Position numbers and translations under genes: made by a program. From an uncultured Dermatophilus sp. (GTDB lineage Bacteria > Actinomycetota > Actinomycetes > Actinomycetales > Dermatophilaceae), in NCBI GenBank assembly GCA_945876925.1, contig CAMCQD010000067.1, positions 1-7,949 on the forward strand: a stretch of DNA of 7,949 nt. The letters are read 5' to 3'. This document shows positions 1 through 5,361 of the stretch, in pieces. Each line of letters begins with the position of its first letter. Position 1 is the first letter of the stretch. Below the pieces are notes generated by a model. That model searched no databases, was not told the origin of the DNA, and saw only the letters and a program-made list of their open reading frames with translations.

Positions 1-988
1 CTTCCCCGAGCCACGCGAGCGCGGCAAGGCCCTCGGGCTGTGGGCCGCCATCGTCTCGACCGCCTCCGGGCTCGGCCCGTTCATCGGCGGGGCCATGGTC
101 CAGGTCGCGGGATGGCGTTCCATCTTCGTCCTCAACCTGCCGCTGGGCGCGGCCGGTATCCTGCTGGCCCTGCGCATGATCCCGGCGCCGCCCGGTAACG
201 GCCGCCGCCCCCCGGTGACCGGTCACCTCGCGCTCATCGCCGCCCTGGCCGGGCTGTGCTTCGCGCTCATCGAAGGCCCCGCGATCGGCTGGAACCAGCA
301 GCCGGTGCTCATCGCCGTGGCCATCGCCATCGCCGCCGCAGCGGTGATTACCTGGTGCCAGCGGACCGCCTCCTCCGCGCTGGTGCCCTCCGCGCTGCTG
401 CGCAACGTCCTGTTCCGGGACAGCAACACGATCGGGTTCCTGCTCAACCTCGCCCTGTTCGGAGCCATGTTCATGCTCGGGCTGTACCTGCAGCGCGGGC
501 GCGGTGCGGATGCGTGGACAGCGGGCCTGCAGCTGCTGCCCATGATGATCGTGTTCGTCGTCGGCAACCTCGGCTTCGCCCGGGTCGCCAGGAAACTGGG
601 GGCCACCGGCCCGCTGGCTATCGCCCTGAGCGTGGCCGCAGCCGGCGGGTGCGTGCTCGCCTGGGCCGGAGCCAGCCTGCCCTACCCGGCGCTGGCGGCT
701 CTCATGGCGCTGGTGAACCTCGCCGTCGGCGTCACCGTCCCGGCCATGACCAATGTGCTCATGGAAGGCGCCGGAACCGAGTACGCCAGCCTGGCCGGGG
801 CCACGCTGAACGCGAACCGGCAGGTGGGGGCCCTGGTGGGGATCGCAGCGATGACAGCGCTGCTCAACGCCGCGCCGACGTGGGATGAGGGGGCCCGGTA
901 CTGCTTCATCCTCATGGCGGCGGCCTACCTGCTGGCGGCGGTGCTGGCCTGGAAGATCAGGGGCACCCGGCAAGGTGCCCGGAGCTAG
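1..988 (+). CDS. DHA2-family MFS drug/small-molecule exporter (3' part)
   Basis: Proton-driven efflux permease of the inner membrane, 14-helix DHA2 (EmrB/QacA) type. The reading frame enters the window at base 2 and runs 328 codons to a TAG at 986-988; the N-terminal helices lie upstream of the window, so the ATG at 95 is internal and not the start. Seen directly: the antiporter motif C region (residues reading GLGPFIGG, bases 68-91), followed by the DHA2 hallmark WRSIFVLNLPLG (113-148), then about eight further hydrophobic segments alternating with short polar loops, giving roughly ten visible membrane helices. The end is followed after 34 bases by the avrD-like gene on the same strand, so co-transcription is likely. 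By position it is the likely exporter of the cluster's product, or a self-protection pump; that is inference. The exact substrate cannot be told from the sequence. Confidence 0.9.
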   Translation, partial: FPEPRERGKALGLWAAIVSTASGLGPFIGGAMVQVAGWRSIFVLNLPLGAAGILLALRMIPAPPGNGRRPPVTGHLALIAALAGLCFALIEGPAIGWNQQPVLIAVAIAIAAAAVITWCQRTASSALVPSALLRNVLFRDSNTIGFLLNLALFGAMFMLGLYLQRGRGADAWTAGLQLLPMMIVFVVGNLGFARVARKLGATGPLAIALSVAAAGGCVLAWAGASLPYPALAALMALVNLAVGVTVPAMTNVLMEGAGTEYASLAGATLNANRQVGALVGIAAMTALLNAAPTWDEGARYCFILMAAAYLLAAVLAWKIRGTRQGARS

Positions 989-1006
989 CGCGGGCGCGGT
1001 GCACGC

Positions 1007-1013
1007 GGAAAGG
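1007..1013 (+). promoter_or_regulatory. ribosome binding site fixing the GTG start of the AvrD-like gene
   Basis: GGAAAGGA-type purine run ending 9 bases before GTG 1023. The open frame extends upstream to 885 inside the exporter gene, but that stretch reads in a shadow frame of the exporter and has no comparable site. The resulting protein begins a few residues before the family's conserved SVDDVLG block, which supports this start. Confidence 0.7.
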
Positions 1014-1022
1014 ACATCAGCC

Positions 1023-1949
1023 GTGTCAGCAACGCACGCAGCCACGGTCTACGCCTCGGTCGATGACGTGCTGGGGGCGCCGGAGGGGCGGTTCTTCGGA
1101 GCGGGATACCGGCGGATCGCCCAGCGGCTCGACGTCATCCAGGTGCGCGACGGTTACGCCTCGGCGACCGCGCGGGTGAGCTGCCCGCCGGACTGGTCGA
1201 CGAAACGCGGGGTACGCCAGGATGCCCACCTCAGCACGCTCGATGCGCTGAGCATCAGCGCCAAGCTCGCCGTCCGCGCCCTGGCCCTGCAGGCCGGGGG
1301 TGCCGGGCCGGCGCTGCACGTGCGCCGCATCAGCCTGCGGGCCGGGCGGGCCCCGGTCGCCGACCTGGACCAGGTGCCGGTCGGCTCGCAGATGATCCGC
1401 CAGCCGGATAGCTCCTGGCAGATCGCAACCACGGTCGCGGGCATGAAATGCGCCTTCGAGGTGTGCCCCGGGCCGTCCGGCTGCGGCGGGAACGACGCCT
1501 CACTGGCCGGTTTCGCCGGCGAGTACCAGGCGCGCACGCACCTCATCACCGACGTCGATGTGGACCTCGCCGGGGGAGAGACCGCCGCTACGAGCACGAC
1601 GGTCCTGGCCGGGCAGCCGGTGCGCCCCGCCGTGCTGGACACGGTCATCGTCATCGCCCAGCTCGCCCAGGTGCAGCTGTACGCCTTCGACCGCCTCACC
1701 CGCGGGTCCACGCACAACCTGTGGATGCGGCGCCTCGACGTGGACGTGCCCGGTGAGGCGGGCAGGGCCGGGCAGGCACCTGCCTCACCTGGCCGGGGGC
1801 GGGCGGCGTCACCGTGCCTCGGCGCCCGGGCCAGCATCCTCAAGGCCGGCCTGACCCGCATGGACGGCTGCCTGTGGCGCACCGTGCGGATGAGCGGCCA
1901 GCACGGGGACGTGCGGCTCAGCTATTCCCTGGCGCACCGGATCGGCTGA
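1023..1949 (+). CDS. AvrD-like protein (syringolide-type butyrolactone lipid synthase family)
   Basis: 308 residues from GTG 1023; Pseudomonas syringae AvrD is about the same size (roughly 34 kDa). Conserved blocks seen: SVDDVLG (12-18) followed by RFFGAGYRR (23-31), CPPDWSTK (54-61), HLSTLDAL (69-76), a central region with RRISLRAG, then LYAFDRL...LWMRR (LWMRR at 233-237) and a C-terminal WRTVRM...HR element. This arrangement matches my memory of the AvrD family (Pfam AvrD). Known for the family: avrD alone directs E. coli or P. syringae to make syringolides, C-glycosyl lipid elicitors thought to arise from a beta-ketoacyl chain and a xylulose-type sugar. By analogy it would act in the cytosol as the condensing enzyme of this cluster. 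Residues about 244-265 are a Gly/Ala/Pro-rich stretch that looks like a loop insertion. It lies 34 bases after the exporter. Alternative: a divergent AfsA-like hotdog protein with the same kind of chemistry. Homology call fairly sure, product unknown. Confidence 0.75.
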   Translation: MSATHAATVYASVDDVLGAPEGRFFGAGYRRIAQRLDVIQVRDGYASATARVSCPPDWSTKRGVRQDAHLSTLDALSISAKLAVRALALQAGGAGPALHVRRISLRAGRAPVADLDQVPVGSQMIRQPDSSWQIATTVAGMKCAFEVCPGPSGCGGNDASLAGFAGEYQARTHLITDVDVDLAGGETAATSTTVLAGQPVRPAVLDTVIVIAQLAQVQLYAFDRLTRGSTHNLWMRRLDVDVPGEAGRAGQAPASPGRGRAASPCLGARASILKAGLTRMDGCLWRTVRMSGQHGDVRLSYSLAHRIG

Positions 1950-1965
1950 CCGGTCCCGGCCGCCG

Positions 1966-2088
1966 ATGGCCGCCTCCTCGCGGGTGCTGCTGACGGCCGT
2001 GCCCAGGCGCCCGGGCGTGCTCCCGCACGTACCCGGCAGCGTGCACGCGTTATGCACCTTGCGAATCTCATCTCTGGATGGTCACTGA
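1966..2088 (+). CDS. possible 40-codon leader ORF (weak)
   Basis: An ATG at 1966 opens a 40-codon frame that closes with a TGA at 2086-2088, which is also the first bases of the purine-rich site before the downstream TTG start. Nearly all of the first 27 codons end in G or C, as real genes here do; the last dozen do not. There is no convincing Shine-Dalgarno site and I recognise no family. It could be a leader peptide whose translation delivers ribosomes to the next gene, a remnant of a longer gene, or chance in GC-rich DNA. Chance is the most likely reading. Confidence 0.12.
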   Translation: MAASSRVLLTAVPRRPGVLPHVPGSVHALCTLRISSLDGH

Positions 2089-2103
2089 AAGAAAGACGAC
2101 ATC
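2041..2103 (+). promoter_or_regulatory. AT-richer leader before the NTPase gene with small inverted repeat; possible internal promoter
   Basis: In the 154-base gap between the AvrD-like and NTPase genes, bases 2058-2103 are only 21/46 G+C, by far the most AT-rich stretch of the plus-strand block, as expected for a promoter or open leader. A perfect 5-bp inverted repeat GTGCA (2041-2045) / TGCAC (2053-2057) lies just before it and could be a small operator. TTGCGA at 2059-2064 could serve as a -35 box, but no good -10 box sits at the right distance, so the promoter is not demonstrated. The upstream part of the gap (1950-2040) is GC-rich and contains only a 10-bp palindrome, CGCCCGGGCG at 2008-2017. 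Confidence 0.35.
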
Positions 2104-2802
2104 TTGCGTATCGCTATATCCGGAACGTACTCCTCCGGTAAGACCACGACATCAATGGCACTTTCCCGCTACACCGGGATACCGCGCACCCATGCCAGGA
2201 CGATGCGGGAGATCCTTCCCGCCGCTCTTCCCGGTAAACGGCTGGAGGACTGCACCCCGGCCGAACTGGTCCAGCTCGGTATACGCCGCTACGCGGAGCG
2301 GATCCTGCACGAGGCGAGCCTGCCGGAGGGATTCATCTCCGACGGGTCCAGCCTGCACGAATGGGTGTACGGCATGATCCGCGGCGAAGTGGGAATCGAC
2401 CCGGCCAATCCGCGCGATCCGGATCGGGAACTCACGCAGCAGGAGCGTGCCTTCCGGGAAGTGATGGAGAACTTCGGCGCCGTCGTGCAGGACCACGCCG
2501 TGCAGGCCTACGACGTGTTCATTCACCTGCCCATCGAGTTCCCGCTATCCCCGGACGGCCACCGGCCCGTCTCCGAGCGGTTCCGCCACCGGTCTGACGA
2601 GTTCCTGCTGGCCACGCTGGCCGCGCTGGGCATCCCGGTCCACATCGCCGGGGGCACCCTGCAAGAGCGGCTCGACCGGATCACCGGGGTACTCGCGTTA
2701 CGACCCGTCATGAGCCTGGACCAGGCGATCACGCTAGCCCGGGCCGACATGGCCGCCCTGGAAACCGCCGATGAACTCGTCCGAGGAGAACAGCCAGCAT
2801 GA
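2104..2802 (+). CDS. P-loop NTPase, AAA_28/NadR-kinase-like
   Basis: 232 residues. A Walker A motif opens the protein almost at once (GTYSSGKT, residues 7-14). A second acidic site, FISDGS (78-82, Asp80), and a strand YDVFIHLPIEFP (136-147) followed by DGHRPVSERF (151-160) resemble the base/substrate and LID positions of small nucleoside- or ribosylnicotinamide-kinase-like P-loop proteins. There is no AAA+ sensor or arginine-finger region, so a small-molecule kinase is more likely than a remodelling ATPase; phosphorylating a sugar-type precursor or an intermediate is a guess. The TTG start is forced: an in-frame TGA lies at 2086-2088 and no other start codon occurs before the P-loop. A GAAAGAAAG purine run ends about 8 bases before it. 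The 5' end is less GC-rich than neighbouring genes. Its stop overlaps the next start (ATGA at 2799-2802). I recall similar proteins annotated simply as AAA family ATPase in actinomycetes, possibly beside AvrD. Confidence 0.8.
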   Translation: MRIAISGTYSSGKTTTSMALSRYTGIPRTHARTMREILPAALPGKRLEDCTPAELVQLGIRRYAERILHEASLPEGFISDGSSLHEWVYGMIRGEVGIDPANPRDPDRELTQQERAFREVMENFGAVVQDHAVQAYDVFIHLPIEFPLSPDGHRPVSERFRHRSDEFLLATLAALGIPVHIAGGTLQERLDRITGVLALRPVMSLDQAITLARADMAALETADELVRGEQPA

Positions 2803-3902
2803 GCCCCATGAGCACCGGCCGCGCGACCGCACTGGCCGCACCCTTCGTGCTGAACGGCATGGAACTGCCCAACCGGATCGTCATGGCCCCCATGACCCGC
2901 CAGGCCTGCCCCGGGGGAGTGCCCACCGCCGAAGTGGCCGGATACTACGCCCGGCGCGCCGCCGGCGGGGTGGGGCTGATCATCACCGAGGGTACCGTGA
3001 TCGACTCACCCGGATCGGCCCGCAGCGACACCGTCCCGCGATGCTACGGCCAGGACGCGCTGGAGGGATGGTCCCAGGTGGTGAGCCGCGTGCACGCCGA
3101 AGGGGGACGGGTGATCCCGCAGCTCTGGCACGTCGGCGCGGACCGCCAGCCGGGTGAGGGATTCCAGCCCTGGGCTCCCAGCGTCGGCCCGGATGCCGGC
3201 CCGCAGCATGAACGGCTGACCCGCGACCAGATCCATGAGATCGTCGCCTCATTCGCTCGCGCGGCCCGCGACGCCATGCAGGCGGGGTTCGACGGGATTG
3301 AGCTGCACGGCGCGCACGGATACCTGATCGACCAGTTCCTGTGGGAGCAGACCAACCACCGCCAGGACGAGTACGGCGGCAGCCCCGGAAAGCGCGCGCG
3401 TTTCGCGGCCGAGGTGGTGGCCGCCTGCCGGGAGGCGACCGCGCCCGGCTTCCCGATCATCTTCCGGTACTCGCAGTGGAAAGTGAGTGACTTCGATGCC
3501 CGGATCGCTTGCAGCGCAGCCGAGCTCCAGGAGGTGCTGGCCCCCATCGCCAGCGCCGGGGCGGACGCCTTCCACTGCTCCACCCGGCGCTTCTGGGAAC
3601 CGGGCTTCCCCGGTTCCAGCCGGACGCTCGCGGGCTGGACGAAAGTGGTCACCGGAAAGCCGGTGATCGCGGTGGGCTCGGCCGGGCTCAGCGGGGAGTT
3701 CCTGGAGGCCCTCACCCAGGGAGCGGGGGCGCAGGTGGCCCCGCTGGCCACCGCCGAGGAGCTGCTCACCGACGGCGAGATCGACCTGCTCGCCGCCGGC
3801 CGTGCCCTGGCGCAGGATCCTCAGTGGGCGCGCAAGGTGCTCGACGGGCGCAGCAGCGAACTGCAGGCCTTCGACGTATCGAGCCTGGCGAGGCTGACAT
3901 GA
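2799..3902 (+). CDS. NADH:flavin oxidoreductase / Old Yellow Enzyme-family ene-reductase
   Basis: 367 residues, the normal length for an Old Yellow Enzyme TIM barrel. FMN-dependent enzymes of this family use NAD(P)H to reduce C=C bonds conjugated to a carbonyl. Seen in order: NRIVMAPMTR (25-34) at barrel strand 1, TEGTVID (63-69), PQLWHVG (107-113), the substrate-binding pair HGAH with following Tyr (His170, His173, Tyr175 in LHGAHGYLIDQF), YGG (192-194), FRYSQWK (222-228), AVGSAG (291-296) and AAGRAL (332-337) forming the FMN phosphate pocket. The pair is His/His, as in YqjM and 2,4-dienoyl-CoA reductase-type members, rather than His/Asn as in yeast OYE1. Start ATG 2799 overlaps the previous stop and has GAGGAG at 2783-2788; a second ATG at 2808 is too far from that site. 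Inferred role: saturating a butenolide or enone made by the AvrD-like enzyme, analogous to BprA in A-factor synthesis though from a different family. Family call very sure. Confidence 0.95.
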   Translation: MSPMSTGRATALAAPFVLNGMELPNRIVMAPMTRQACPGGVPTAEVAGYYARRAAGGVGLIITEGTVIDSPGSARSDTVPRCYGQDALEGWSQVVSRVHAEGGRVIPQLWHVGADRQPGEGFQPWAPSVGPDAGPQHERLTRDQIHEIVASFARAARDAMQAGFDGIELHGAHGYLIDQFLWEQTNHRQDEYGGSPGKRARFAAEVVAACREATAPGFPIIFRYSQWKVSDFDARIACSAAELQEVLAPIASAGADAFHCSTRRFWEPGFPGSSRTLAGWTKVVTGKPVIAVGSAGLSGEFLEALTQGAGAQVAPLATAEELLTDGEIDLLAAGRALAQDPQWARKVLDGRSSELQAFDVSSLARLT

Positions 3903-4450
3903 GCCGGTACGAGCGGTGCGCCTATGACGCCACGGCGATCGTGCAGATCGTCGACGGCCTGATGATCGTGCGCGATGACGCCCGCCGGATCCGCTGGGGT
4001 CGCACTCCCGGCGGGTTCCGGCTAGCCGACCCGTGGCCGGACCCGGAGGAGGCCGGGTACGTGCGGCAGTGGCTCAGCGGCGGCAACCGGGTGCTCGTCA
4101 TCGTCGGCCCGCGCCACGCCGCGGACGCCTGGCCCGAGGAACTCGACAGCCCCTGCGCGGGCAAGTACCTCACCGGCGCGGCCGGGCAGGGGATGTGCGA
4201 AGTGGGCGTGGAACCGCTGAGCTGGGTGCGCGACTGCCTGCCCGGCGGGACCGGGGACAGCTCCGCGGCTGGTACCGGGACCGCCCCGGGCGGCACCGCC
4301 GGGAACGGTCCCGGCGGTGCCGCGGACGCCCAGGGCGACTGGATCCGGCTGGGGAACCTGACCATCTGGCGGCGGGCGAACACCCGGTCGCTGTGCCCGC
4401 ATGAGCTGTACGAGGCCCGCCGCCGCAGCCTGTCCGGGGTGGCGTCGTGA
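3899..4450 (+). CDS. unrecognised 183-residue protein
   Basis: I do not recognise this protein. It is real by context: its ATG overlaps the ene-reductase stop (ATGA 3899-3902), its TGA overlaps the SDR start (GTGA 4447-4450), and third positions are strongly G/C. Residues 1-115 look like a compact alpha/beta domain with two short hydrophobic strands (IVQIVDGLMIV 14-24 and RVLVIVG 64-70) and several Trp (33, 46, 58, 78, 109). Residues 116-146 are a low-complexity Gly/Ala/Thr/Pro linker. A short basic C-terminal piece (147-183) has WIRLGNLTIWRR and CPHELYEARRR. It has five Cys (7, 86, 100, 113, 166) and two His (73, 168), which could bind metal, but spacing fits no standard motif. There is no signal peptide or membrane helix, so it is probably cytosolic. 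An accessory or binding protein for the neighbouring enzymes, or a divergent enzyme, are both possible. Confidence 0.85.
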   Translation: MSRYERCAYDATAIVQIVDGLMIVRDDARRIRWGRTPGGFRLADPWPDPEEAGYVRQWLSGGNRVLVIVGPRHAADAWPEELDSPCAGKYLTGAAGQGMCEVGVEPLSWVRDCLPGGTGDSSAAGTGTAPGGTAGNGPGGAADAQGDWIRLGNLTIWRRANTRSLCPHELYEARRRSLSGVAS

Positions 4451-5184
4451 GCGCGGCGCGGACGGTCGTGATCACCGGCGCCTCCGGCGGGCTGGGCCTG
4501 GAGCTCGCGCGCTGGTGCGCGGACCGCGGCGACCGGCTCGTGCTCAATTCGCGGACCGTGAGCAGTGAGCTGGCCGCGCTCCTCGAGCGGGATCGTGACC
4601 GGATCTGCCACGTGGCGGGCGACATCGCCGCCGAGGAGACGTCCCAGCGGATCGCGCAGGCCGCCGGTGCCGCCGGGAGCGGTGACCTGGCGGTGATCAG
4701 CAACGCCGGCCTGTCGGATGACTCGCTCACCGTCTCGACCAGCGCCGAGCGGTGGAACCGGACGCTGGCGGTGAACCTCACCGGGGCGTTCCTGCTCACC
4801 AAGCACATGCTGCGGCCCATGATGCGCAGGCGGTACGGCAGGTTCGCCTACGTCGGCTCGATCGCGGCCACTCACGGGAACCCGGGCCAGGTCGCCTACT
4901 CGGCCAGCAAGGCTGGCCTGCACGGGCTGACGATGACGGTGGCGCAGGAGTACGCCCGGTACGGGGTGCGGACGGTGACGGTGGAGCCCGGGCCGCTGCC
5001 GGTCGGCATCGGGAGCCGCATGGGCGCCCAGGGCCGGGCTAAGCTGCTCGCCCACTCGCTGCAGCCGCACGTGGAGACCGAATCGACGGTGGCGGTCCTG
5101 GGGTTCCTCACCACCCGCCAGGCGGACTACCTGAACGCCACGACGATCGAGCTCAACGGCGGCATCCGCTACGGGGCCACGTGA
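4447..5184 (+). CDS. SDR-family ketoreductase, FabG-like
   Basis: 245 residues, a standard classical short-chain dehydrogenase/reductase. Seen: cofactor glycine motif TGASGGLG (10-17), Arg36 after the second strand (LNSR), a position that favours NADPH, NAG (86-88), catalytic tetrad Asn110, Ser138, Tyr151 and Lys155 (YSASK), the PG turn at 181-182, and a typical C-terminal ELNGG. All catalytic residues are intact. GTG 4447 overlaps the previous stop in a GTGA, so translation is coupled. As last gene of the cluster it probably reduces a keto group of the product or of its acyl chain, comparable to the ScbC/BarS1 6-keto reductases of gamma-butyrolactone pathways; alternatively it is a FabG supplying the beta-hydroxy/keto acyl donor. 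The family is certain, the substrate inferred. Confidence 0.93.
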   Translation: MSAARTVVITGASGGLGLELARWCADRGDRLVLNSRTVSSELAALLERDRDRICHVAGDIAAEETSQRIAQAAGAAGSGDLAVISNAGLSDDSLTVSTSAERWNRTLAVNLTGAFLLTKHMLRPMMRRRYGRFAYVGSIAATHGNPGQVAYSASKAGLHGLTMTVAQEYARYGVRTVTVEPGPLPVGIGSRMGAQGRAKLLAHSLQPHVETESTVAVLGFLTTRQADYLNATTIELNGGIRYGAT

Positions 5185-5237
5185 CCGGTGCCCTGCTGGG
5201 CGCGACGCCTCCGCAGCCACCGGGGAGGATGTCGTAA

Positions 5238-5281
5238 GTAGCGGGCGCGCGGCGGGGAATGCCCGGCTGCGCGCCCGCTAC
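5238..5281. terminator. strong hairpin between convergent genes (bidirectional terminator)
   Basis: Perfect 13-bp inverted repeat: left arm 5238-5250 (GTAGCGGGCGCGC) and right arm 5269-5281, with an 18-base loop that can pair further (GC pairs at 5252-5253/5266-5267, and GGG 5254-5256 with CCC 5262-5264). It lies 54 bases after the SDR stop and 81 bases from the mrp stop, tail-to-tail. There is no T-tract on either side, which is usual for actinobacterial terminators. A weaker interrupted hairpin (CCGGTG 5185-5190 / CACCGG 5218-5223) starts right after the SDR stop. Confidence 0.8.
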
Positions 5282-5294
5282 CGCGTTCAGGGTC

Positions 5295-5350
5295 GTGCCC
5301 GCTTCCCGGACCGGCCGGGGCCCGCTGACTCTGGCAGGTCTCGCGGGCAC
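5295..5350 (-). terminator. second hairpin, just past the mrp stop
   Basis: Perfect 8-bp arms GTGCCCGC (5295-5302) and GCGGGCAC (5343-5350), with a nested CCCGG/CCGGG stem (5305-5309/5315-5319). It begins 12 bases beyond the mrp stop on the minus strand, the usual place for that operon's own terminator. No T-tract. Confidence 0.45.
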
Positions 5351-5361
5351 CCGCCGGGCAG

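Noticed and set aside
885..1022. Upstream extension of the AvrD-like frame into the exporter gene
   Set aside because: The extension is Arg/Pro/Trp-rich, out of frame within the exporter coding region, and GTG 1023 has a well-spaced ribosome binding site.
1154..1882. 242-codon minus-strand frame inside the AvrD-like gene
   Set aside because: The plus-strand frame carries the conserved AvrD blocks and a good ribosome binding site; the antisense product is Ser/Arg/Pro-rich without motifs.
1950..2103. Binding site for a gamma-butyrolactone receptor (ARE-like semi-palindrome)
   Set aside because: Searched by eye because of the proposed signal pathway; only the 5-bp GTGCA/TGCAC repeat is present, which does not match the longer ARE pattern, and no receptor gene lies in the window.
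3922..5220. 432-codon open frame on the minus strand
   Set aside because: Antisense shadow of the unknown protein and SDR genes; His/Arg/Pro/Gly-rich composition typical of a shadow frame and no motif.
5222..5236. GGGGAGGATG followed by TCG TAA after the SDR gene
   Set aside because: Looks like a strong ribosome site with an ATG, but the frame stops after two codons; chance similarity just before the terminator.
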